A DNA stretch of 64,000 nt, taken from assembly GCA_025602915.1 (NCBI GenBank), contig JAHLJZ010000063.1, positions 1 through 64,000 on the forward strand, in the 5' to 3' direction. The first letter of the stretch is position 1. Each line of letters starts with the position of its first letter. Made by a program: the position numbers and the translations under genes. Positions 1 through 11,041 of this stretch are shown here, piece by piece. A model generated the notes under the pieces. That model searched no databases, had not been told where the DNA came from, and worked only from the letters and a program-made list of their open reading frames with translations. Origin of the DNA: Paraphysoderma sedebokerense. Lineage: Eukaryota; Blastocladiomycota; Physodermatomycetes; Physodermatales; Physodermataceae.

Positions 1-2314
1 TATTTATGGAATGTTGAGTTTCGGATTACCCATGTGTATATAGTAAACGCTAAAAGTGACGCCCTTTGCACGGACATTGCTCAAAAGTTCGAGACAGATG
101 AATTTGGCGCGAAGCCCGAGAAAGTGGCTACAGTTTATAATATTTTTTCGTGTTTCAGGTATATCTTACTTTTATAACTTTTTATCTCGCTACAAACTGA
201 TAATCTGTAACTGCTACACCCAAAAAACTTATATGATGACAACTATTGTTATTGTTATCGACAATATCAGAAGTCTTGAGTTTAACATGATTTCTATCAC
301 ATGATTCCCGTAGTTTGTAGTTACTTGTCTCCAATTTTGCGAATATACTGCACCAAGTCAATATTAGTTTTATTTTTACCCAAAATGGACAGCCATGGAT
401 GATGAAACGTTGATGATTGGGTTTTTTTGACACCTGCCCCGCAGGTGGGGTGGTAACCGGCCAGAATCGATTCACCTGCGGTTATTGATGTTAGGTGCGG
501 TTTAAGTGATTTAACATGGAATATATGAGAGGGTGTACCGTTACAACAAGGCTTTTCAGTTGGTAATTGGAGTAACCGAATAAAATCCAACACCACGGAT
601 CGAAACACATTTACAATCTGACGCCAAGGAACGATTAAACAAGGGTTATACCCACGCTTCAAGTACCGATCTATGAGGTTATTCCAGTACCCGTAGAAAC
701 TTGCTCCATGGACGATACAACAATCCAGGAAATCCGAGACGAGTTCGTAAGTGAAGATGTGGGTTCGGTGTCGAAGTAATGCTTTGTCGTAGCCGTCGTA
801 GGGGTATAGTGTACTGCAAATGGGGCAGGATGAGTCGATCACGTAGGCGGGTACGGGGGAGTTAGTGTCGAAAATGATGACGGGTGTGGGTGGGAATTGG
901 TGGAGGGGAGAGTGGCATTTCGGGCATTGGAAGTTGGGGTTTCCCAGGGTGATGGGATTGTTGCCGACAGGAAAGAATCGTTGGGGCCCTTTGAATAGAA
1001 TGTTTTGTAACCTTTCATCAGGGAAAACTAGTTAAGTTAAAAGTAAGTACGACGAATGTAAGTCGTTCATTCGAAATCAATTACACACGTGGGTATGCTC
1101 TCCTTGAGTATCCTTGGATTTCTGGGACATTCGTCCAGTTTTCCTCGTCGTCATCCTCATCTTCTTCGTCCTCTTCATCCAGCTTGAACAGCCCAGCTTC
1201 TATGATATGTCTACAGTATGTGGTCGCTGGACAACTATTGCATCTCCATTTGTTTTTATGATAGTGAATTTTGTAAAAATTACGATTTCTAAGATCAAAA
1301 AGAATGTAAAGATAAGGGTGTATAGAAGTCCTAAATGGTTCTGTCGGGACCGCTCTTGGTTCTTCCGTCAACTTGGGCGACAGATAATCCACTATTTCTG
1401 AGATATCGACTCGATGCGGCAGCTGGTCACACGACCATTCTTGATACATGTATCGTAAAACCGCCCGAGTATGTACACATTGTCCGTGTAGACTAGTACC
1501 ACTTTCTTGAACGAATCGAGACAGATCGGTTTGAGGAAAGTCATGTTCAAGGATATCACTGCGAAATTCTGAGAGAAACCGAGAACAATCACAGGCAGTG
1601 ATGACGGCGCTTATGTTGTTTTCGAATATTGTATTTTGGACTGTTACGATATGCACACCGGAGACAGTGTGATTAAGGCTTTGTCTTCCGTTCTCGTCAA
1701 TCGAGGAATCAAATAAGGCAAATATTTGCAATCGATTACTGGGTGACCCATCGTATAGTCTTTGAATGTAATTCAAGTTTTCAGATTGATATCTGAGATG
1801 GTCGTCATATTGAAGTTCGTTTACCATGTCATAAGGATTCGACACGAATGGAGGTGTTGTGTGCGATGGCGCGATAGAATTACTGGTTTGGCCAGTCGAA
1901 AAGGTTGTAGTCCTTCCATGATTATGGTCACTGCTGTGAGAGCTATTTTCTTGACTAGGTTGATTGTACAGAGTTGGTTGCACTGAGGCGACTGGATTGG
2001 CAACATCTGAATCTGTATCTGTAGAGTAGAATAAGAAAGAGTTAAGCTTTAGTGAAACGTCGCAAAGTTATTTAGAGCATTGAAGGTTGAAACTGACTTG
2101 TTGGCTTGTCGAGCTTACATTGCTTGGGCCTTGGTTCAAGGTGCCTATTCTGGGATGCACTAGGCAAGGGACCTAGATGACTTTGCTTTGGTGGATTGTC
2201 ATCAAGCAGTACTCTTTGACCGTTTCCCCAAAAGACAATTTGACCCTTGTATTTACGCCTGACTCGCTTGGGCTTTGGCTTTGGGTGCGGCGGGGCAGTA
2301 CCAGTAGAATCCAT
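1..2314 (-). CDS. KDZ-type transposase gene, N-terminal part (runs off left edge)
   Basis: Four exons join in frame: 2314-2119, 2018-1089, 1027-325 and 127-30, giving about 642 codons before the window ends in an intron. Exon 1 is basic (KPKPKRVRRKYKG). Exon 2 carries a CDC...C.H cluster (CDCSRF, later QCVHTRAV) and a SWIM-like finger (WRCNSCPATTYCRHI), followed by an acidic run. Exon 3 carries CPKC...CPIC and a YPYDGYDKA motif, as I recall for the CxC4/CxC5 cysteine clusters of Kyakuja-Dileera-Zisupton (KDZ) transposases. The catalytic domain would lie left of position 1. The family is known for cut-and-paste type DNA transposases in fungi and other eukaryotes. No stop interrupts the joined exons, so this part looks intact. 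Activity and element ends cannot be judged here. It could also be a domesticated relative. Confidence 0.6.
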
Positions 2315-2966
2315 ATCTCAGGGGGTGTGTGAGTGTGTGGGTGTAAATTCATAGTGTGTTTAGTGCAAGTGTGGGAATGAGTGCGAGAATGAGTGTGTGA
2401 GAGGGCGAGGATCTATTGATCTGTGTGGGTTATCTGGTGAGCGGCCACAGAGTGCAGTTAGGCTGTAGTGTATGCATTGTGTACCGTGTAAGACAGTGTA
2501 TGCTTGCAGCTTGAATGAATCCATAGATAATCGCGTCAGAGGCGGTGAACATCAGTGAACCGAAATGATCAGTGGGGAATCCGCTGTGTGCCACGTGGAT
2601 GCCATAGTGTGTCCATAGTAAGTCCATAGAGCGAGTCACGTGGCCAGTGAACGCGTTCAGAGTGTTCAGAGAGAGGGGTAAACAACAAACAAGAAACTTT
2701 TTTTTTCAGTTGGCAAGTTGCGCATTGGGATTCCAGTTGGATTTCAGTTGGGATTCATCAAGTGGACTGTTAAGTGGTTGGAATATCACACTCTGTTGCT
2801 AGCCTCCCTCTTTGCTTGGATTCCCTCTTGCACTTCATCACACTGCACTGCTTGACTTCACCACTGCTTGACTCACCACTGCTTGCCTCTCTCACTACGC
2901 TACACTACGCTACTCCACTCACTCCACTCACTCCACTTACTACTACTCACTCCACTTACTCCACTC
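2315..2966. other. intergenic, divergent promoters of KDZ gene and URA2
   Basis: No convincing gene. The first 100 bases are GT-rich on the plus strand (many GTGTG and GAGTG units). The last part is a pyrimidine-rich leader of URA2. An oligo-T run lies at about 2700-2706. No terminal inverted repeat of the transposon could be recognised by eye. Confidence 0.5.
2895..2966 (+). repeat. short degenerate CTCCACTCA tandem repeat in URA2 leader
   Basis: Imperfect copies of CTCCACTCA/CTCCACTTACT run directly up to the ATG at 2967. The frame stays open upstream of 2967 but has no earlier ATG, so I read the repeat as 5' untranslated leader and the start as 2967. The tract is a C/T-rich strand bias typical of fungal core promoters or leaders. 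Confidence 0.6.
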
Positions 2967-5900
2967 ATGCCTCACTCGGCCTCGTCCTCAACTCCCTCCG
3001 CTCAGGACATACCCCCCGCCGCTGATGCCCTTCTCCTGCAACCTCCCTCGCCCACTCTGCCCGCTCCCCCCGTCGTATCGCCGCCCTCTGACACCGATGA
3101 GCCCCTCGTCGCTACCCTCGTCTTGAACGACGGCTCCTGCTTCCAGGGATACTCGTTCGGTGCAGAGTCCGCCGTCGCGGGAGAATGCGTCTTTCAGACC
3201 GGTATGGTCGGCTATCCAGAGTCTCTCACCGACCCTTCCTATCGCGGTCAACTCCTCGTCCTCACCTACCCGCTCGTCGGAAACTATGGCGTCCCCTCCC
3301 GCTCCGCACTCGACCCCAACAAACTCCCCCTCTATTTCGAATCAAATCAAATCCACGTCTCCGCCCTCATCATTGGCCACTATTCCTCAGACTATTCCCA
3401 CTACCTCGCCCAAAGTTCGTTAGGAGCTTGGCTAAAAGAGAACAACATACCGGCCCTCTTTGGCATCGACACCCGTGCCTTGACAAAGAAAATCCGTGAA
3501 AAGGGTGCCTTGCTCGGCAAAATTTTATTCCCTAAAACGACGCTGCAAAAACAAGGACTCAAAGTCTCGGACGAAACTTTTGGTTTACCCACCGCCATCG
3601 CTCAATCAGAATGGATCAAGGAGTTTCAGGATATCCCCTACCACGATCCCAATACTGCCAACCTGGTCGCCCAAGTGTCTACCAAATCCCCGCAATTCTA
3701 CACGACCCAACACTCCAAACCGCTCACCCGCCCCGATGGCGAAACGATCACCATCCTTGCCGTCGACGTTGGCATGAAGTTCAATCAAATCCGCTGTTTC
3801 CTGAATAGAGGCGTCAACGTGAAAGTCGTGCCCTTTGACTACGACTTTACTCAACCAGCAGACCAAAAAGACTTTGACGGTTTATTCATCTCCAACGGCC
3901 CCGGTGATCCTACCATGGTCAAGGAAACCGTGGAAAGACTACGAAAAATGCTGGCAGCCAAAACCAAGCCCATTTTTGGAATTTGCTTGGGTCATCAGTT
4001 GCTCGCCTTGGCGTCCGGAGCAAAGACAATGAAATTGAAATTCGGTAACAGAGGTCACAATATCCCTTGTACCGATTTACAAACTGGAAGGTGTCACATC
4101 ACTTCTCAGGTAAATTTTTCAGATCTTTTTGTTGCGCCGTTGAAATGTTTGTTGCTCTATTTTGAATATTCACTTAAAATCTGTCAATCCTTTTCAATCA
4201 ATTATTCGCTTTATTCTCCCACAGAATCACGGTTATGCCGTCAACACCGATACACTCCCATCCGATTGGCAAGAACTATTTGTCAACGCCAACGATGGAT
4301 CCAACGAAGGCATCACCCATTCCAGACTTCCATTTTTCTCGGTTCAATTCCATCCCGAGTCTACCCCCGGTCCCCGCGACACCGAATACTTGTTTGACAG
4401 ATTCCTCGAAAATGTCGTAGAGTATGTCAAGAATGGAAAATTGGTTGAAAAAAATAATATCGATGAATCTAAACGAAAAGTCACGCAAAAAGTACAAGTC
4501 AACAAAGTTTTGATTTTGGGTAGTGGTGGTTTGAGTATCGGTCAAGCCGGTGAATTCGATTACTCCGGCAGTCAGGTTTGTATTTTATTTTTCCACCTCT
4601 TTTTGTCTTTGCCTTTATAATCTCGTATCTAACTCGTACTCTCTGTATTTGATCCTGACAGGCCATTAAAGCGTTAAAAGAAGAAGGAATTTATACTATC
4701 TTAATTAATCCTAATATCGCTACCATTCAAACTTCGAAAGGGTTGGCCGATAAAGTCTACTTTTTACCCGTCACACCTCAATTTGTTCGTAAAGTAATTG
4801 AATACGAAAAGCCCGACGGTATGTGTCATTGTGTGCCGCTTCTTTTTTACCCCTCTATTTTGCGATTACATTCCAAGTGGCCGAAGCCTTGCAAAATTTG
4901 TGAAATTAATCTCGATACCCCTGCATTCCAGGTATTTATGTCACATTCGGAGGTCAAACTGCCCTCAACGTCGGTATCGCTATGAAAGACGAATTCGAAT
5001 CTCTCGGTGTCAAAGTCCTCGGCACTCCCATCTCCACCATCATTCTAACCGAAGATCGCGAACTCTTTGCCCAATCTCTCCACTCCATCAACGAAAAATG
5101 TGCCATGTCCGCTTCCGCCACGAATTTGGAAGAATCCATCGCAGCGGGAACAGAAATCGGGTACCCTGTTATTGTACGAGCCGCTTATGCTTTGGGTGGA
5201 TTAGGCAGTGGGTTTGCAGAAAATGAAGAACAATTGATAGAGTTGTGTAAACAGGCGTTTACAGCTTCCCCTCAGGTATTGATTGAACGTAGTATGAAAG
5301 GTTGGAAAGAAATCGAGTACGAAGTTGTCAGAGATTGCAACGATAATTGTATTACTGTCTGTAACATGGAGGTACGGTGGAACCCTATTTCTCCTACGGT
5401 TCTCTCATTTCGTTGTTGTTAACGAAATCACAATACTTTTTTTTTTCTTGTCTTAGAACTTTGATCCCCTCGGTATCCACACCGGTGACTCCATTGTCGT
5501 TGCACCTTCCCAAACACTTTCCGACGAAGATTACCACATGCTCAGAACCACCGCTGTGAACGTTATCCGTCACCTCGGTGTCGTCGGTGAATGCAACATC
5601 CAGTACGCTCTTAACCCAATCTCAAAAGAATACTGCATCATCGAAGTCAACGCCCGTCTTTCCCGATCATCCGCGTTAGCTTCCAAAGCCACCGGCTACC
5701 CACTCGCTTTTGTCGCCGCCAAACTCGGTCTCGGTATTCCACTCAACGAAATTAAAAATTCCGTCACAAAAGTCACCACCGCTTGTTTCGAGCCGTCACT
5801 AGACTACTGTGTCGTCAAAATTCCCAGATGGGATCTCAAAAAATTTAACCGCGTTCGAACTAAAATCGGTTCGGCCATGAAATCCGTAGGTGAAGTCATG

Positions 5901-8900
5901 AGTATTGGTCGCAATTTCGAAGAAACTATTCAAAAAGCAATCAGGGCAGTTGACTTCCCGTTCGCCGGATTCGGAGTCAACGATTACGTGAAAGAAAGTG
6001 AAATCGAAATGGAATTAAAAGAACCGAGTGATCAACGGTTATTCGCTATTGCTAATGCTTTTGGATTGGGATGGACTGTAGAAAAAATTTGGGAAATGAC
6101 GAAAATTGATAGATGGTTTTTAACTAGATTGGAGAGAATCGTGAAAATGGAGAAATCATTCCAGTATGTTTCGACCCTCTTAATACCTCACCTCTATTGA
6201 CAAGTGATATTGATGATGTATTATTTGTAGTAATTATCATCTTCATACCCTTCCTGCGTCGTTACTTCGTTCGGCGAAACAAATGGGTTTCTCTGATCGT
6301 CAAATTGCCAAGGGTGTCGGGGCCACTGAAATGGCGATTCGAACTTTAAGACAGCAAATGAACGTGACTCCTTTTGTCAAACAAATTGATACAGGTGTGT
6401 AACTTGTGCTCAACATTGTGAGTCTATGATTTTACAATATGTATTTCTAATGATATTGAATTTTTGCAGTCGCTGCCGAGTTTCCCGCTCAAACAAATTA
6501 TCTCTACATGACTTACAACGCTGTCGAAAACGACGTCAATTTCGACGACCGCGGTATCACAGTTCTCGGTTCCGGTGTCTACCGTATCGGATCTTCAGTC
6601 GAATTCGATTGGTGTGCTGTCCGTGCCATTCGTACGCTACGTCAACAAGGATTCAAAACCGTCATGATTAATTATAACCCTGAAACCGTTTCCACCGATT
6701 ACGATGAAGCCGATCGATTGTATTTTGAAAACTTAACTCTCGAAAGAGTCCTCGATATCTATGAGATCGAAAAATCAGAAGGATTGATTGTTTCAATGGG
6801 TGGTCAAACACCCAATAACATTGCGTTACCGCTTCATCGACAGGGAGTTAAAATATTAGGAACCAGTCCCGAAATGATTGATACCGCTGAAAACAGGTAC
6901 AAGTTTTCTCGTATGTTGGATAAAATCGGGGTCGATCAACCACTCTGGAAAGAGTTGACTTCGTTCCAAGAAGCCGGTGAATTCTGTGATAAAGTCGGTT
7001 ATCCGGTTCTCGTTCGTCCTTCTTATGTGTTATCCGGTGCAGCTATGAACGTTGTGTTCTCCCCGGACGATTTACACAGTTACTTGTCTCAAGCTGTCGC
7101 TGTATCTAGAGATTTCCCTGTTGTTATTTCCAAATTTATCGAAGAAGCAAAAGAGATCGAAATGGACGCAGTAGCCAAAGACGGAAAATTAGTCGCTCAC
7201 ATCGTCTCTGAACATGTGGAAAATGCAGGCGTTCACTCTGGTGACGCTACATTGGTGTTACCACCTCAAGATCTCGATCCTGAAACCGTTCGTAAAATTG
7301 AAGTCGCTACCCGTAAAATCGCCAACGCCTTGAACGTCACGGGTCCCATGAATATTCAATTCATCGCCAAAAATAACGAAATTAAAGTCATCGAATGTAA
7401 CCTCCGAGCCGCCAGATCTTTCCCATTCGTTTCTAAAGTCCTCAACACCGATTTGATTGAAATCGCTACAAAAGCGATGTTGGATTTACCAGTTGAAACA
7501 CCAGTTATCAATGTCCCTCCAAACTACGTGGGTGTTAAAGTCCCGCAATTCTCGTTCTCGAGGTTATCCGGTGCCGATCCAGTGTTGGGTGTCGAAATGG
7601 CTTCTACCGGTGAAGTCGCTTGTTTCGGAAGAGACAAATACGAAGCTTACTTGAAAGCATTGTTGAGTACTGGATTCAGATTACCAAAGAAGAATATCCT
7701 GATTTCTATCGGTTCGTTTAAAGAGAAACAAGAATTTTTACCTAGTATCAGAAAAATGCATCAAATGGGGTACAATTTATTCGCCACAAGTGGTACAACA
7801 GATTACGTTTCCGAACATGGCATTCCTGTTCAATACCTGGAAGTACTAGATGATTCACATCATTCTAAACCCGACGCCACTAAAGCAGAGTACTCTTTAC
7901 AACAACATCTCGCTAATAATTTGATCGATTTGTATATCAATTTACCATCTAAAAATCGGTACCGTCGTCCAGCTTCTTATATGTCTCGTGGATACCGAAC
8001 GCGTCGTATGGCGGTTGATTTCTCGATTCCTTTGATCACAAATATCAAATGCGCTAAATTATTCGTAGAAGCAATGGCGAGGTCACCCAATTTTGATATC
8101 TCTAATGTTGATTACAAAACGACGCATAGAAGTATCAAGTTACCGGGATTGATTAATATCAGTGCTTACTTTGGTTCAATCGGAAATAGTAACGAGTACC
8201 TCGGTTCCAATGATTTCGAGAATGGAACAAAAGCAGCGTTAGCAGGTGGATTTACAATGTTGTGTGTGCAACCTATCGGATCTAGTGGTGCGATTGCTAC
8301 CCGAAAACAATTACAAATGGCTCAAAAACTTTGTTCGTCTAATGCTTACACTGATTTCTCGTTATCGGTGCTCGCCACTTCAACCAATGCTCAACAAACT
8401 CCATTGGTCTCTGAAGCGGCTTCTCTTTTCGTGTCGTTGGATAAATCAACACCCGAGCATTTAACCTCCGTGAATGATGTGATTGCACATTTCAAGTCAT
8501 GGCCCGCCGCGAATCCAATTATCGCTCACGCTCGTGGTACCGATTTAGCTTCCATCTTGTTACTCGCGTCCCTTTATAACCGGGCTGTCCATGTCACTGA
8601 TTTATCAACTGAAGAAGGAATCAACATTGTGACATTATCAAAAGAAAAAGGCGTTAAAGTCACTTGTGATGTTTCGATATTCACTTTATTCGATCAATCT
8701 AAACCTAAAAAAGATTTAGACGCATTATGGAGTAACCTTGATGCTATTGATTGTTTTTCAATCGGTCAATCCAACGCTTCTAATATCCATGAAGCACTTC
8801 CATTGTTATTGACTGCCGTGAATGCCGGAAAATTATCTATCGACGATATTCAAGAAAAATTATACGACGCTCCAAGAAAAATCTTTGATTTACCTACTCA

Positions 8901-10422
8901 AGATGATACCTACATCGAAGTCGAATTGGAAAGAGTGAATCCATTATCCCCGAAACTAAAAGGTTTCGTTCACAGAGTCGTATTAAGAGACGAAACTGTC
9001 TATCTGGATGGTGTATACCTTGAAGGTAAAAAAGGTAGAGACGTAAGCGACATGATTAGACTCATTACTACTGCTCCCGCTGTTGCTGGTGTAAAAGAAC
9101 ATAATGGTATCGCTGTTTCAGCTATACCCAAGAGTCCGGCAAGAGGTAAACTTGGTGTCGTTGCTAAAGATTTCGCTGCTTCTCCAGCTGTTGATGGATT
9201 GATGATGGATGGGTTGGATGGATTGGAAAAGAATGAAGTTCCGACGACTCCGTCTGGTAGAAATAGAAAGGAAAGTATTATTACCACAGTGACAGATCTT
9301 AGTACTGGTGCTATGGGTTCAAGGTTCGTATTATTTAGCTTTATTTAAGTGAAATTGTGTTTGGTTTTGTCTAAACTAATGATTGAAATGATGTAGTGTC
9401 GCTGGAGCGATTTCAACCAAATCACCTTTCTTCCGTCAAAATATTCTCTCCGTTTCACAATTCAACCGACAATCTCTTCACATTCTCTTTGGTGTCGCTC
9501 ATGAAATGCGTACCATCGTCGAAAGACAAGGAAGCGCAAACGTATTGAACGGTCGTGTATTATGTACCGCTTTTTATGAACCGAGTACCAGAACTTGTTG
9601 CTCTTTTGAGAGTGCTTGGAATAGGTTGGGTGGTAGTGTCGTCAGCGTGAACAGTCAAACGAGTAGTATCGCCAAAGGAGAATCATTCGCTGATACTGGT
9701 ATGTTCATTGTGTACTTTTTTTGCCTACTGATTTTGAATTTTCAGGGTTGTTAACCTATTGATTTTAAATAGTTCGAACTTTGGCAACTTATGCCGATTG
9801 TTTAGTTCTCCGTCATCCTGAACCCGGTAGTGCAACTTCCGCTGCCAAAGTTGCCAAAGTCCCAGTTATCAATGCCGGAGACGGAATCGGTGAACACCCA
9901 ACTCAAGCTTTCCTTGACGTTTACACTATCCGTGAAGAACTTGGTACCGTGAACGGTCTTACCATCACATTAGTCGGTGATCTCAAAAACGGAAGAACCG
10001 TCCACTCCTTGATCAAATTGTTGTCGCTCTATTCCGTTAAAATCAATCTAGTGTCCCCAGCTTCTCTTTCTCTACCAGAAGACATCAAATCCCAAATCAC
10101 AAAATCAGGCATCCCACTCGCCGAATCAACTTCACTTAACGATTTCATTTCTACGACCGATGTTCTATACGTTACTAGAATCCAAAAAGAACGGTTCGCT
10201 GATATCAACGAATACGAAAAAGTCAAAGGAAGTTACATTATCGATAACGATGTCATGCAAAAAGCTAAATCCGCTATGATCGTGATGCATCCTCTCCCTA
10301 GAATCAATGAAATCGCTGCAGAAGTCGATTTCGATCCTAGAGCCGCTTATTTTAGACAAATGAGGTACGGATTGTACGTGAGAATGGCATTGTTGGCTTT
10401 GGTGATGGGAAAAGCGTACTAG
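2967..10422 (+). CDS. URA2: URA2/CAD: carbamoyl-phosphate synthase (glutamine) - DHOase-like - aspartate transcarbamylase
   Basis: This is the multifunctional enzyme for the first two steps of de novo pyrimidine synthesis. Exons: 2967-4109, 4225-4575, 4662-4818, 4932-5371, 5457-6163, 6231-6394, 6470-9323, 9397-9698 and 9773-10422. They sum to 2,256 codons without a break (yeast Ura2 is 2,214 aa). Order: glutaminase with Cys nucleophile in GICLGHQ (about residue 343) and QFHPES; two ATP-grasp CPSase halves (about 470-1390); MGS-like regulatory domain (about 1395-1490); DHOase-like domain (about 1500-1815); ATCase (about 1940-2255) with PSTRT, HPTQAF and HPLPR motifs. The DHOase-like domain reads [10 protein letters not shown] where active enzymes have an HxH metal site, so it should be inactive, as in fungal Ura2. 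A separate dihydroorotase is then needed elsewhere. UTP feedback inhibition is known for the family. Confidence 0.97.
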
Positions 10423-11041
10423 AAATGTTTTAGTTAGTTATAAATAATAATAAGCCTGTATTCCGCCCTTACTTTTAGCAAAAGTTAGTTTGTAGTATTA
10501 ATTTTCTAAGAGTTTTTTTGGTTTTGTTGTTGTTTTTCTGAATTGGTGTTTTTTCAAATAATAATATCATCAATAGTTTTGTGCACTCTTTCTTGCAAGT
10601 GTCGTATCATTTGAAGGTTGAACTATCTGTTAGCCTTCGATATACTATCGTAATCTTTGTCAACAATTTTTATTATGTACATTCTGTTTTATTTCCCTTC
10701 AATAAAATGTTTTTGTTGAAACCGTTGTATTGGTCGAGTTTTGCTAAATGTTTCATGATGTGTCTCATTGATGTGACAATGAGAGTACATCATTATTCAT
10801 ATATCTCACCCCAGAAATTGTAACGTAGGTTCCTATAAGTTGAATGTAAATAAATGGATGTATAATGAAACAATATCATTGACTGCCGCAAAATCATCAC
10901 ACAGACGCGACAAACATTGACGAAAGCAGCACAGCAAAATCAAAATCAAAACGCGAACTCAATCTTGATTCACACACAAAAAACTATACATATACCCACC
11001 ACATCCACAAAACCCGAAATACATCCACACACCATACCCCC
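10423..11041. other. intergenic: URA2 3' end and DNAI2 promoter
   Basis: No gene recognised. An AATAAA at 10701-10706 is a possible polyadenylation signal about 280 bp past the URA2 stop. The last 120 bp before the DNAI2 start are A/C-rich (CAAAATCAAAATC, CACACC runs). Small open frames here look random. Confidence 0.5.

Noticed and set aside
431-447. Perfect palindrome CACCTGC-CCC-GCAGGTG
   Set aside because: It lies within the third exon of the KDZ gene; a 7-bp arm by chance in 64 kb is unremarkable and the coding frame explains it.
2988-3866. Overlapping 65-104 codon frames on both strands inside URA2
   Set aside because: Shadows of the C-rich URA2 first exon, which is fixed by the glutaminase motifs.
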